Shown here piece by piece: positions 10,810 to 28,000 of a DNA stretch of 64,000 bases; position 1 is the first letter of the stretch, and every line of letters begins with the position of its first letter. A program made the translations under genes and the position numbers. The DNA is from Casuarina equisetifolia (Eukaryota; Streptophyta; Magnoliopsida; Fagales; Casuarinaceae), in assembly GCA_028551475.1 (NCBI GenBank), contig CM052359.1, forward strand, positions 23,313,583 through 23,377,582. The letters run 5' to 3'. The notes below the pieces were generated by a model. The model saw nothing but the letters and a program-made list of their open reading frames with translations. It made no database searches and was not told where the DNA came from.

Positions 10810-13800
10810 ATGGCCGCCAACAATCCTTCGCAGCTGCTGCCATCAGGTTCCGCAACCCCCCTTCTCCTTCCATTTCTGTCTTACTGTCTCTCTCGCGAAA
10901 ATCAAATGGAATACTTAATCTGGGGTCGGTTTTTTATGAGGTCTGTGGTGGAAAATGTGCAGAGCTAATCGATCGCTGCATCGGGTCGAAGATATGGGTG
11001 ATAATGAAGGGCGACAAGGAGCTCGTTGGTACTCTTAGAGGATTCGACGTCTACGTCAACATGGTCCTCGAAGACGTCACTGAATAGTATGTTCCTCACT
11101 CATTGAGCTCGTCTTGTATTAGGGTTTAGTTTTATTCGCTGATTAATGATTATTATATTGTGTATAGTGCTATTATTTATGGGTATTCATGAGCGAGTGT
11201 GAATTCGGTTCTCTTGGTAAAATTGTGAGCTAGGAAAGAAAAGGAAATCGGTGTTCAAATTTTGGTTTCTAGTGTTGGTTGGAGTTTTAGTTTTGTTCAC
11301 TAATATATGCTAATGCGATTGCGAATGTTGGTCTGAAATATGAGTGTTTATGTTTATGGAAAGGAAAAGGGTTTTGTTTGTAAATTGTTGTGGACTAGAA
11401 AATTAATAGGAGCCTAAATTTGGGTTTTAAGCTCGTGGTTTGATCATTTGGAGGACATGGAATTAGGCTTAATTAAAAGCTGTGTGCAGTAAAAACTTTG
11501 GTAGGTGGGTTATCTTTGTTCATCCTTCATATTCTCTCGTGTAAAGTGATTAATCCCTGAAATGGCATGCAATCATCGTGCAAAAGCAAGTATTCTGTTT
11601 GAAGGAATTTTTCTCCCCCTTCTATTTCACCTATCCTTTCATTCCCCTGGGATTTGATTTGTGGGTCTGGGAGAGAGAAAGATCAGTCTAGTGGTTGGTT
11701 ATTTGAAGAAGGTTGAGGATTGGGATAGTGTTTAGTGTGTGCTGGTGCTCCAATTCTGTTGAAAAATACATGAATATATTTTTTAGTACTCTGAGGTATA
11801 AATATACATAGTTTCAAAGAAGTTGTTTAATGAAAAGCGAAAACCTTTTTCAGAAGGTTTGCATGCACTGAGAACAAAAAGATGAGCACGATCTTAATTC
11901 AAACCATCATTCAAAGCTCTCTAGCTCAAGGACATGGACCTACGATGGCTCATATAGCCTTTTTGATTCTTTCCATTAAAAGTCTCTACTCTTACTCCTG
12001 GGTGTGGAACAATGGAAGATTTTCTTGATGAGTCATAGTGAGCTTTAGGAACTTTGTTTAGACAATGAGAGAGCAATCTCCGTTTATGGCTTTTTTTTTT
12101 TTTTTTTTAAATAAAAGGAAGGCAGCCCATCAATGAAGAGCTTATAACTCTCTACTTGATGAGGAAGGTGAGGAGAGCAAAGCTACTTTGGGATGGTGTC
12201 CCCGCAAAGATATCTAGTAAATTAATCCCCTACTAATGGTTTTGGGCAAGTTGGGTGTTTTATTATGTATGTTCAGCTAGGAAGGTGGTGGTGGATTATA
12301 TATTTTAGATTGGACCTTAAAATTTCTTTAAACCTAATATCTCTCGACCCACAAAGACAAGAATAATGACAAGAAGAAGTGGGCCGGGGTGGGGTCTGGG
12401 GCAATTAAGTTTTCAAGTTGTCCAAGATTAAGAATAGAAGTTTTCTGTTACAGGTAAAAGTAAAACTATTATACATAGAAGGCTTGGATACGTGATGCTA
12501 TATCTGAAACTACTCCTAAAGATTATGCTCTGATACCCAAAAGGTCTAAAAATTCCATAGAAGGTAGTAAAGTAGATACTGCCTAAATGAGCTTCCAATC
12601 CTATATGCTGATATGAAAAATAAAGACCTAATTTCAGGCTGAGGAAGCTCGACACCTTTAAAACTCTACTATTTTTCTCTCTTCAAATTGCCACACGGGA
12701 ATAGCCTTCCAAAATCATTTTTCGGTCAATCCCATATTGATCTAATAAATAAAGACTCAAGTGCATGCTGAAGAATCTCAACACCTTTGAAAGCTCTACC
12801 ATTCTTCTCTCTCAAAATTGTCCCCGAGTGAATAGCCTTCCAAAATCTTTTGCGGTTATGGTGTCTAAACTAACCTTTCTTGGTAAAGGCCTAGAGATTT
12901 CTCTTGTATATATTTATTGGTACACTTTCTTTATGAATCTTACCTAGAGTTTTACTTGTTGAAAATGTCAAGGAAAAAAAAAAGGCCTCTGTAGGAAGAC
13001 AGGAGAACATTTATTCAAGTTATCTTTGGGTTCCATTGTAGTGGGTATATGTAGTATTGTTTTCCTGAACCTTTTCTGGTCTTGATTCTCTTGGGGTTGT
13101 GAGTTTCTAATTTTAATTAATAAGGACAATGATTATAGCATTGCTTTCTGGACCTCAGCTTATTGTCTCCCCTCTTTGGTAGGTAATTATGTTTACTTGC
13201 TGGAAAGAAATTGGTAGCTGTACTGTATTCTTTGTTGTTGAGTTTAGTGACTTTGTTCGCATGGCTTATCTTTCAGCGCAATTGGCCACTCTTTATAAAG
13301 TTTGGAACACTGGGAAGACTTGACTTTGGATAACAAACGAAAATTCAAGATCTTTGTTATTGAATTTTAGTGAAATCTTACTTCTGTGTTTTAGCCTGGC
13401 GTTGGTATTCTCAACCGCCTGTGTTTCGGGATGACATCCAATTGCATGGGAAATATATCTGTACCAAAAACAACAGAACACATTTTCAATACTATTTTCA
13501 AGGTCTTAACCATTCGCTATCTTTCCTGAAAACATTTTCAAACAAAACGATTTTCCTCCTAAACTATTTTATGTCAAAAGAAAAGCCTTAGAGATGATTT
13601 TCTTTTCCAATTCGAGGTCTAGATTTTAACTTTCACTTGGTTAACTGCTGTAAGGTTTGATTAGTTTATGGTTCTCAGTAGTATTTGCACACTGTAATGT
13701 CACATTTAGCATATTGGATTGGCTTTAACTCACACTAAACCTCTCCTATGTTTGTGCTGTGTATGCTTTTTATTCACGATAATTGTCTGTCTAATTTTGT

Positions 13801-14194
13801 GTATTGTTAGAACTCTTAATGCTTGGAAATACTTATTTGGCTTTTTGTTTCTATGTTTGTGCACAGTGAGATCACAGCTGAAGGGAGACGGATAACAAAG
13901 CTTGATCAGATTTTACTAAATGGGAACAACATTGCTATTGTAAGTGAGAGACAATGACTTTCATATATCCATAAACGAGTTAAAAGTCATGGGCCATCTT
14001 TCTTTTCTTTCTTTTTTTTTTTTTTGGAGTCTTGTTTTTCCAAGTTAACTGATTAAAATTTCTTCTATCGGTGATTCAAATTGAACCTCGCAACAATAGA
14101 ATTTTGAAGTCCCAATATTTCATCTTACTTACTGTTCTTATGCTCTTCTTGTTGAATGCAGCTTGTACCTGGTGGTTCGCCTGATCCAGAATGA
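10810..14194 (+). CDS. LSM5: U6 snRNA-associated Sm-like protein LSM5
   Basis: Four exons (10810-10846, 10963-11086, 13867-13939, 14162-14194) join with closing phases to a protein of 88 residues, the normal LSM5 length. The start is ATGGCCGCC, encoding [20 protein letters not shown]. The Sm1 region runs from [20 protein letters not shown] through [11 protein letters not shown], and the Sm2 motif is [18 protein letters not shown]5 is a subunit of the LSM2-8 ring that binds the U6 snRNA 3' end in the nucleus and of the cytoplasmic LSM1-7 ring used in mRNA decapping; in Arabidopsis it is known as SAD1. Intron 2 (11087-13866) is 2.8 kb, unusually long for so small a gene, and I see nothing coding in it. 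The next gene downstream also encodes a splicing factor. Confidence 0.96.
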
Positions 14195-15117
14195 GTTGCA
14201 GTTAACCTTTGGTTGGTTCCTGACTTTATCCGTTCACTGTGTTTAGGGTCAGATTACTCTCTGTTTTAACGAGAAATCCGACCACCAATATGCTCTTTCT
14301 CCACCACTTTGTTTCTTAGTGGTTATCATCGTTGTAGGGTAATGGTGGTGGGTTATTCAATGATCATGTAGCATGCTGGATTGTCGTTGTCCTTTTTGTT
14401 AGTTTTGCTGCTTTGTATTCTGTTGCTATCTGTAAGTGCCCTGAGCTTTAAAATTGATTGATTCAGATGTCATATGGCTTGTTTCTAAACAATTTTACCT
14501 CCATCTACTGCTGATGAAGTCAAGGCTAATTGTCTAGAAATTTATAACAAATTATATTGTACCTATATGTGGAGCTTCAAGAAGAAACTCTTCACTGTTT
14601 TCTTGGGATGTTCAATGTGGTCCAAGATACGTTGTTTAAAGCAATTGATTTTTAAGCATACTTCCATTTCCGAAAATTTTTCCGCATTTATATTGCAAAT
14701 TTTTCTATGAAAATACCATATATAATCCATGGGTCTCAAAACTCCATCTAAAACATCGAGTTATAACATAGTAATAACAAATTAATTACTTGATAATTAT
14801 TAAGCTAATACTTCTTATAAAAGGGCTTTAGAGCTATGAGATATTAATTATTTAATTTAATAATTAGTTGTTAACAAGCATTTAGCTCAATTGAATTAGA
14901 TAGTTGGATGTGTGAAATTGGATAGATGTGAAAAACAAAATACACAAATTTATATTGTATTTGGGAATAACAATTAAATTGAACCATGTGGAGGATTTAT
15001 TTTAATTTTTATCATTATGATTTTTATTTTTAAGTGTGTAGCAATTTTTATTTATTATTTTTTGTCATATTTTTTTGATGTGTAAATCAATAAATATTTA
15101 CCGTTTAAAACCTCGGG
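14195..15117. other. LSM5 3' flank and TXNL4B upstream region
   Basis: About the first 400 bases probably form the LSM5 3' UTR. The remainder is very AT-rich with no coding frame. The following gene has its own TATA box, so the two neighbours are separate transcription units. Confidence 0.6.
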
Positions 15118-15127
15118 TTTATATAAA
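15118..15127 (+). promoter_or_regulatory. TATA box for the TXNL4B gene
   Basis: TTTATATAAA lies about 55-60 bases upstream of the ATG at 15180, which predicts transcription starting near 15150 and a short leader of about 30 bases. Confidence 0.6.
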
Positions 15128-15179
15128 AACGAGAGGATTTAACAAGAAGACAGCAAATCGGAGTAATCCGGAGGAGAGA

Positions 15180-17298
15180 ATGAGTTACATGCTAACGACG
15201 CTGACGAAAAAGCAAGAGGTGGATACAATCATCAGAGACACCATCGACAAGGTCCTCGTCCTCCGCTTCGGCCGCTCCTCCGACGCCGTTTGTCTCCAGC
15301 TCGACGACGTCGTACGCACTCGCTCTCTCTTCAAATCCATTCCCCTAATATTAGACTTCGAATCCAATCTTCGTGTTTTTGTTCCATACAGCTTTGTAAA
15401 TCGGCTCGCGAGGTGTCTAAGTTCGCGACTGTGGCACTTGTGGACATTGATTCGGAGGAGATTCAAGTTTACGTGAAGTACTTCGACATTACTTACATAC
15501 CTTCCACGGTTTTCTTCTTCAATGCTCATCACATGAAGATGGATTCGGGGTATCGTTATCTCTTTCCTCTCTTTTTGCTTTGGATTGTTTAGCTAGTCTT
15601 CGTTGTTGTGATAACGGAGGTAGGTATCTCAGGATTCCCCATAGCTTGTCGGACACGTTGAGTGAACTGAGAATTTGGGTGCTTTTATTAATGGGGTTAA
15701 TTATATTTCTTGTCGGGTATAGATGAAGTCCTTATTTGAGATACGATTTGCTAGATATAACGATGTTGAAGACTCCTTTCTTTTTCTCGTAATATTTTCT
15801 TTTTCTGTCCCAAGGTTGTGCTTAATCGGAGGCAGATGTGTGTTAAGGTTGAAAACAAGAGAGATTTGTTATAATTTGCGTTTTTAAACTGGTTTTGCAG
15901 TAATTTCCGTTGCAAGTATTTCTTTTTTTCTTTTTGTGACAAATTTTGACAGTTTTTTACATCTGATTGTACTTTTATATTCAAGAGAGGATATGTTTGG
16001 TACTTATAATGTGTTCACTGTGATCATACATTACACTCATTTGATCATCCTTTTGAAAGGATGAGAATTTGTTTCCGTTCAAATTCTCCCAGTTGGATCT
16101 CTTTCATGTGGAAAACAACATCATGCGACTCCAAATTTAGGGATTTTTTAAAATTTCAGCTATTAATATTATGCGTTCTGTGGTTTCAGGACTGCGGATC
16201 ACACTAAATGGGTTGGTGCATTTCACAAGAAGCAGGATTTTATTGATGTTGTAGAGGTAAGCAACTTTGATTCCTGAGAAAGTGAATATATTCAAGGCTG
16301 TCTCCACATGGTTGGTCTTGTCAATGGGACTGGATATTCTCTTTGTCCTAATGCTTCCACGACATTTGTCTCCCTTTTTACTCAAGCAATTATAAGCTGC
16401 AACATGGAAGAATTTAATACATGATAGGCACTATTGTTATTCGGTTACCTAACTGTTACATTGATTTCTAGATTTTTCTTTTCACCAGTCCTTTGTAGGG
16501 TTAACTGCAAGAGCAAACCTTTAGTTCCGAAGCTAGATTTTGCAGCAGAGAGAGAGAGTGGCATGGTTTTGTTTAGTGTCTGTCAATGACAACAATTTTT
16601 TTTGAGCAATAAAGGTTGATTACTTTCAAATTTTGAACAGCACCTATGGTCTTGGCAATGGTATTTTAGGTACTGAATCTCTGTGTGGAAAAATCTGTTT
16701 CTTAAATTGAAAGAGACAAGGGAAAACCTACTTTTCAACTTTAGATATTGAGTACTTTAAAAATCTCAAATGCACATTTTGATTCGTATTAGAGATGATG
16801 TTAAATGGCAAGACAAGTAATTGCAGTTTTAGAGTTAGCAGTTTGTTTTTTCACTTTGACCTCTTTGCATAACAATTTTCTTTATGAGTTAAGGGAGTTC
16901 CTTGTTTGCTTGCTGAATGATTTTTAACTGAAGGGGAGACAAAACTTGTTGCTCCATGTTAATGTCCCAACCATGGCCCCCTTCAGGAAGCATTGCTCCT
17001 CTATTTTTCTTTATAACATGTTCTTTTGCTTTTATTTTGTTTTTTTTTTTTAACTGTTTTGCATGAACTTTCTAACATATGAAAGTTCTTTGCCTATCTA
17101 AAGGAGAATACATAAATAACTTCCATTTTGTTTATGATAGATGCTTCTAGGTATATGTGTTGTACAAGCATGCATAACTATATTTTTACATCCGTGCAGG
17201 CAATATATAGAGGGGCCATGAAAGGCAAGCTAATAGTTACTTGCCCTCTGCCTCCAGAGCGAATACCAAAGTATCAATTGTTGTACAAGGATGTTTAA
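15180..17298 (+). CDS. TXNL4B: Thioredoxin-like protein 4B (DIM1-like spliceosomal protein)
   Basis: Four exons (15180-15311, 15392-15549, 16190-16256, 17200-17298) give 151 residues with closing phases. The protein begins MSYMLTTLTKKQEVD. It shows the DIM1 fold landmarks: VLVLRFGRSSDAVCLQLDD, then TVALVDIDSEEIQVYVKYFD and ITYIPSTVFFFNAHHMKMD, ending PERIPKYQLLYKDV. The redox CxxC of true thioredoxins is absent, as expected for this family. DIM1 (TXNL4A) is a U5 snRNP component; the 4B paralogue (called DIM2 or DLP) associates with the spliceosome through Prp6. The sequence is the 4B type and not the more conserved 4A/YLS8 type, judging from the AVCLQLDDV segment and the diverged C terminus. 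Introns 2 and 3 contain no coding signal. Confidence 0.93.
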
Positions 17299-18640
17299 AA
17301 GGTTAGAGAGGCTTTTTCATTATATGTTATAGTGGTTCACATTGATCTAAAAGAAGGACAAGTTCCTTGTGAGGTCTTCCCACAGAAATCTATTGGAATG
17401 GGAATAGTTCTAGTTCTATATAATGGGGTTCTTTGGTAGATAGGATCTATTATTTTAATACTACTTATTATGGACCATTTCTTAATCCCTTCTCTGATTT
17501 GAGACTTTGTAAAGCATCCTATCAACCTCAAGGCCCTAAACCAAATGAAAGATGAGTTTAACCGACCTACTGATTGAGCTAGAGAAGTGTCGTATGGTGT
17601 AAGAATATGAGTTAACGTTGCCTCAAATACATGTAATTCAATTGCGGGTTGAATTGTGGTCTGAGTTTAAGTTAATATTGCAAGTTATACCATCTTGGAT
17701 AGAGCTTCACAAATTCCCAAACTACAGCTGTGGTTAGCTTGACCCCCTCACCATCTATCACGTAAGGCATAATCGAACTTGGAATAGTAAAAATGCAGAC
17801 TGATTCCGATTAGTTTGATTCATATGTGTTATGAGAATTGAAATTGTTGATATGAGAATGCCATATCGGGTTTGATACTAGAAGGCCATTTTGAAATGCC
17901 ATATTGGAAAGTCGTACATATTTTACATTATCTCCGTTATGACGTTGAGCACAATTTAATTGTATTCTTTAATAATTCCTCACACACTTGTATAAATTCT
18001 TAGGTGATGCACATTGTAAATTAAGTCAGTACGATATTTTCTTTCACTCCCAATTGTCCATTTTTCCTTTGGTGCTCAACCTTTCGTTATATCTTCATCC
18101 TCATGACAGAAACGACCAACATTCATTTGTTATCATAATGAACTCCACAGTACAAGGAATTTGTGACTTTCTTTTGCTAGGCATACCCAAGTAACAGTAT
18201 AATAGTTCTGATCAGTCGCATTTAAGCTTCTTAGGAAACCTCAACAGAAATCATTATATGAGTCTGTTGGGTTCAACCGGTGTATAAATAAGATTTCAAA
18301 TCCAAAACCCATCTCCCATTAAGGGCAGTAAGTATACGAGGAGTTTTGGGTCCCAAGATGTCCTTTTAATGCTCAATTTAGTCTAGAACAACCTTTTATA
18401 AGACTGCCTAGATGTTGCACTTCCCTTCATATTATCCGTGCAGTCCTAATGTTTAATTGGAAACATTATCTGGGAACATTTCCTTCAATTTATTTTGATT
18501 TTGAATTCTCCCTAGCGAGCATGATATTAAACATATCTCACATAACGCTTTGTGCCATCAATGGTATCATTTCAACTAGGATGCCATACAACTAGTCACT
18601 CGACAATGTTGCATTTACCCTTTATTTCCATATATGGCAC
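17299..18640. other. Intergenic region between convergent TXNL4B and thiolase genes
   Basis: The first few hundred bases probably hold the TXNL4B 3' UTR. The rest is AT-rich, with short frames only and no recognisable protein. No terminal repeats or transposase remnants were seen. Confidence 0.55.
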
Positions 18641-18649
18641 CAACAGGTC

Positions 18650-18990
18650 CATTCACTCCTGCCTCGACTCTTCATGTCATGCAAAAGGGTCCCAACTCAT
18701 CGGGCACCCGACACAGAGCATATCAGGTCGCTTCAGTGATATTTATGAAGTCTTTTTAGGCGTACAAGGTGGTTCTCCAATTAAGAACTGACAACTTTAC
18801 TAGATGCTGTCAATATCTGTAGCACCCAAAGGATGCGGATGCCCAACAGCAATTGCGCCTCCAGTGTCATTGACCTTTTCAGGATGAAGCCCCAATTTCT
18901 TACAGCAGTATACATACTGAGACGCAAATGCCTAAACGAGACAAACGAACTTGATTAGCTTTAAAAGATAAAACTCCATTAGAAATACAT
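18650..18990 (-). pseudogene. Degenerate partial duplicate of the thiolase gene (exons 12-13 and the intron between)
   Basis: This segment aligns almost base for base with about 20640-20985 of the thiolase gene, about 1,990 bases away and in the same orientation. It carries copies of exon 12 (about 18824-18932), the following intron and exon 13. Damage is visible. A 6-base insertion adds His-Pro next to the catalytic GHP motif (GHPHPLGAT). The donor after exon 12 has lost its GT (CAG|AT instead of CAG|GT). The exon 13 copy reads Ala-Arg-stop where the intact gene has Ala-Arg-Cys. No copy of exon 11 or exon 14 is present, so it cannot encode an enzyme. Whether it is transcribed as a readthrough tail of the thiolase gene is unknown. 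Confidence 0.9.
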
Positions 18991-19712
18991 AATATTCCCT
19001 CGTAACAACGTAGACTTTCTAAGCCCAACTCCCAGTAGCAATCTAGAGATTGGTTGTGATCGAATCTTCCCACTAAACAATGACCCAACAATTTCATTGA
19101 CTTCATCTTCTGGTTGACCAAGCAAGACAAGGAAAGTCATGAATTGTTTCTCGTAAAGTAACATCTAAGGGAAGTCAAACACTTGTAAACACAAGAAGCA
19201 AGCTAATAATGGTCGGTCGGGTAGGGAAGTAGAAATCTTGAATTGAAAAATGATAGTTTACCTTTTAAAATCGACTCATAAGAGAAGAAATATTTTCATG
19301 TATCAGGAATAGATGTTAATATATAGATAATGCAGAACATACTAATTTAAGTCTTTCTAATAGGATTAGTATTAAATTTTAATTCAATCGTGTTTTCTCT
19401 CTCTATTTTCTAATAATTACAATATCTTTCTAATAATATAAGATTTTAACCATAAATCTGAAGATAATTGTTCAGATTTGAAGAAATTGATGTAAATTGC
19501 ATACCAACTAACAAATGCCACGATAGCACGTCCGTCCACTCATGAAAGTAAGCAATCAAACTGAGTAAAATTGTTTGAGTGAAGCTTTGATCAGTTAATA
19601 ATAAAATTATGTGAATTCATCCAAAGATATTAGATAAATTTTATAACTTCAGGTTCTACAGCCGCCATAACATTATTTTTGGGACTACCCAGGCATGTCC
19701 TGATACAAGCGT
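18991..19712. other. Thiolase 3' flank, no gene seen
   Basis: Beyond the duplicated segment, 18991-19190 has two overlapping short minus-strand frames that match nothing I know, and 19200-19700 is AT-rich. It likely includes the 3' UTR of the thiolase gene. Confidence 0.5.
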
Positions 19713-23602
<3,890 letters not shown>

Positions 23603-23689
23603 TCCTCCTCCTCCTCCTCCTCCTCCTCCAAAACGTCCTGTTCTCTCACTACAAACTGCCAATACTGGAACAAAATCAGCAGCCCGGAG

Positions 23690-23697
23690 ATTATATA
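23690..23697 (-). promoter_or_regulatory. TATA box for the thiolase gene
   Basis: On the minus strand the sequence reads TTTTATATAATC, about 90 bases upstream of the ATG at 23602. This predicts a start of transcription near 23660 and a leader of about 60 bases. The 5' coding sequence nearby has a (GGA)n-like run in the sense strand. Confidence 0.55.
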
Positions 23698-23699
23698 AA

Positions 23700-25005
23700 A
23701 AACGAAAGATTGGTTGTTACCGACTAATCACACTAACCAAAGTCCAACAACTTCATTCAATCACCAATAACCAATCAAAATCATCTCCTAGTCTCCCACG
23801 CGACCCGAAGAAAGTCATCCATTAAAACCTGTGAAACTCATGAATCTTTTCCCGGAAAGTCCCAACTTTGAATCTCACGTTTTGCACGAAGTAAGTGGAC
23901 ATTGTGATACTCGCACTCCGCTTGTTTCTGCTTCCACTCCCTCAAAGTTAAGCATTAAAAACACGCGACGGTGACGCCCCGTACCGACTACACGTTTATA
24001 TTTTATAAGTCACTTTCTTTTTTAACGTTGACTGAAATATTTTATATGCAAGTAATGGATCCATCAATTTCAAATGGTTGTTGAAGCCATAAATTAAAAA
24101 CTCAGAAATTAATTTTTCCTTGGACTGAATTCAATCATTCACGCCCACCAAATCCGTTGTTCTTTCTATGCTGCCAACCAACATCGCGGATACAAGAATT
24201 GCAAAAGCCCTGGCTTCCACCACTTGCAGTTTTTCCTACAGAGATCGGTCCCCATTTTCAGCACTTACTATCCACCTATTTTTAGATATAATGGGAGAAA
24301 TGTGATCCCCGTGGCCTGCACAAGTTCTGCGAGCATTTAGTAGTTGATGTATCGACTGTTGAAAAAGAAACAGGTTATGGAAGAATATGGAAAAGCTTGA
24401 AGAAGATACCAAATTGAATCCTCTTGAGAAGAGAATAAGAAATAAGAATGAAGCTTCTAACCAAGCTTCCACTTGCTTTTCTACATGAAAGAATTGAAGA
24501 TTAAACTAATGCAACATGAAAGAATCGAACTATACGAAAATTCTTAAAAAGGGAAAATTACATTTAAGCCTCAACCGCTTTACATAACAATATGTTAAAA
24601 TTTACATCTCGATCCCTCCACATGTAGAGAGGGAAAAAAAAAAAAGGTAGAGAAATAATTTGGACATGAAGTAGATAACCCAAAGCACAACTCTATGCCT
24701 TTAGTATGCGTATATACAGAAGAAACGGAAGCTCCAAGATGGACAAACCCAGCAGAGAATGGTACAGGCCTCTCAGTTGTTTTGCTACCCGAGGTGTCTT
24801 TTGGTCTCAAAAGAATGAAAAAATGAAGTGTTTATTAACAGAGGGAGAAGAACCAAGAGGCCAGCAAATCGTGTACCCATGCTCAACCCGGAAGCTCCAA
24901 TCCTCAGCCTCGAGAGTTTCTCTTCGAGATACTAGACAATCTTCGTACCTGGGGAACAAAGTAAGTGCATATATACGTTATTGATTCATGAAGAAATTTC
25001 GGACT
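23700..25005. other. Thiolase promoter region and kinase 3' flank
   Basis: The thiolase and kinase genes run head to tail on the minus strand, with 1.4 kb between the kinase stop and the thiolase ATG. No additional coding frame is supported. The last few hundred bases before 25005 probably form the kinase 3' UTR. Confidence 0.55.
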
Positions 25006-28000
25006 TCACTTGCTGGTCAATGGATTGTTATATGCCCTTGACTGAAATGCTATAGACATAGATCGCAATCTGTTGGTTATCTCGGTAAAGGATGGCCGGG
25101 TATCAGGATCAGGAGACCAGCACTGTTCCATCAGCTTCCTCCATTCAGGATCACAATGCTCTGGAATAGGAGGTCGTAGAGTGTTCTTCACGATGCCCCC
25201 TTAACATACAACATGTCAAATTGTAGAAAAACAAGTCAAAAAAAGAAAGCTAAACAGTAAAAAATTGTTCAAAGAAATGAAGAACACAAAATTAAATGAA
25301 ATCAAGTCTCTAGTCAGATTAGCAAGTGAATGAATGAGTCCTTCCCCAGATCCCCAGATCCCCAGATCCCCCAGATCCCGCTTTGGCATGTAACTTTCTT
25401 TTTAGCCACCATCACCAGTATTAAAACATTTACGTCCATTCCCTGCCCGACGCCCTCCAGCCTTGCAACCAAGAATGCCAGCATACCAAAGCGAGCATGA
25501 CAGAGGTCGCAAGGAACTGGTTTTGTTTTATTTCCTCTAGGAACCAGTAGAATTTCTACAATTTTACAGACTTTTGAATATGCACTTTTGGTCCAAAGGG
25601 CTTGTTCTGAAAATATGACAACAATGATATCCAAGTTATAACACTCAAGGAAACTAGTTGTTATATCCAGATTTATCTTCTTCTTTCCTATTTTCTTTAA
25701 TTTCTAGCAACTTGAAACCTAGGATCCTGAGGCCCAGAACCCTAAAATCGGTAGGATGAAAAAGCATAGCACGACGCACCTCTATCAGCATTCATGCCTA
25801 AATAAACATATCTACAAAAGCTTCCAACTTATGGTTCACAGCCTTGGATCAGGTTCCACTTAGTATCTGCAGCCTTTAATCCTGCTTCTAGTTCCTTAAA
25901 GCCCCTCTAAAATTACTAACACGCTTGGCACATTTCTAAACGTAAGCAAACATTTCATTTCTGATCATTTAGAATTTCCAGCTATAATCTTTCTCCCTAG
26001 ATGTAGAAGATCTCTGAGTTGTTGTCCACATCAATTTAGTATTAGAGTTTGTTTGCCCTACATCAAACAACTAGCACTATACAACAAACAAGCATGTTTG
26101 AAACCTCAACCTGTGGTTTCCATCGTTACTACAAAGCCAATAACTACAAACATAATAGCATCTTCCTCAAGTTTTGGTTCAATGCTCGACAAATCTGAAA
26201 ATTTTAGCTGTTTTTTCTTTTGGAAGTGTATTAAGGGAATTATTCACGGTCTTATATAATTATGGTAATGTTAAATTCTCAAACAAAGCTGTCTATTTAT
26301 CGTACATGTGTAATTATATTAGCAGAATTTCCCCTCAAACAGAACTAGAAGAATGAACACTTCTTTTCCCTCTTCACCAGGCATACCTGTGAATACCCAC
26401 AACATCTTATAGATGAGCATAGATCAGTAATATCTAATTAATTGCATTACCTAGGGCTCAGCTTCATACCCACTCTTCCCCATGGCCCACCCCATTTCCT
26501 CTTCTCCCTCCACACCCCTTTAACATTCTACTTTTAAGTCCGAATTTTTACTTAGTCAAATTGTCCTACTTTTTAAACTTAATTTTTCATCACAATTTAA
26601 AATTTTAACCACTACACCATTTTGTCAATACTTTCCAGTACAACCTCCCTCTCTTGCATTGTTGATCATAGAAGGGTGATGCTCAGCTCAGTAATTTTGC
26701 TAATAATTCCATTTTAAGTGAAAAAAAAAATAACAGATTAATATTACGGGGAAATGTTCTTTAGAAAAGAAAATTATATTTCATTCGCCTTGAAACATAA
26801 AAATTTAGATTTGCATTTCACAGTCAGCAATCAGTGTCGTTTATTCAATATAAACTTACCAATAATGGCACCACAATGCATATTTTCATAAGGTTCCTCC
26901 CCAGTCAAGATCTCCCACATGGAGATGCCAAATGAGAAAACATCAACCTGGAAAAAAATACTAATATATTGTTAATTGTTTTACCACATGGTTTTTCCCC
27001 CCTTTTAGCAGCATCAGATCATTTAGTCTTTCCTCTACTTCTCTTTGAAATGTAATGGCGTCCTACTAACCTTCTCAGAGACCCGGTTGCTGCTTCCATT
27101 CAACAGTTCAGGTGCCATCCATGGAAGAGTTCCTCGAACACCACCAGATACCAGAGTATTGCGCTTAATCCTAGATAATCCAAAATCTCCAACCTGAAGA
27201 AACAAGTACCTAAAAATTATGATCAAATAGAAAAATCCGAAACTTTGGGTAGTACATTCTTATATACAAGTCAAGAAAACTTGCAACTACCACCACAATT
27301 CAATTCTTGCCAACTTATGAACCAAAGCTTTCCAGTAGAATTCATTTTGATCCACTTAAATCATTACAAAGCCTCCTGTTGTTCTTTTCATTAGGCCTTT
27401 CACAGCCTTTAACATCAAGTAGAGTGCCTAGAAAGCACAATGTGATCTGAAAAGCATTTATCCAATTTTTTACCTTAAAAATAGTTCATTGTGGATCCCT
27501 CACGCAACTTATGAACAAAAGGTTTGCAGTATTACTCATTTTAGCCTTCATATGTCATTATAAAGCCTCTTGCAGTTCTTTTTATTAGGCCTTTCACAGA
27601 GCATTTGACATCAAACAGAATGCCTAGGAAGCACAATGCAATTTGAAAAGCCTTTCTTCAATTTTACCTTGCATATAGGTCGTTGTGGATCCCTCAGGTT
27701 GACAAGCAAGTTGTCACATTTCAAATCAAAATGGACAATATTTTTTGAATGCAGGTATTCCATACCAAAAGCTGCATCCATGGCAATTATAAGCTTTTTC
27801 CGGCGATCAAGTGATCTGCACAGGGTCCAAGATATCAGGAAAATGTACAAATAACAGTTGCAAGAAGATAGACGGTAACTAATGGATACTAAATTACCTA
27901 TCCTTCTTTAGTAGGACATGCCTAAGTGACCCATTGACCATAAATTCAGTTACAGTTGCCAATGTTCCTCCGGTTCCATCTGGTACAACACCATAGAAGG

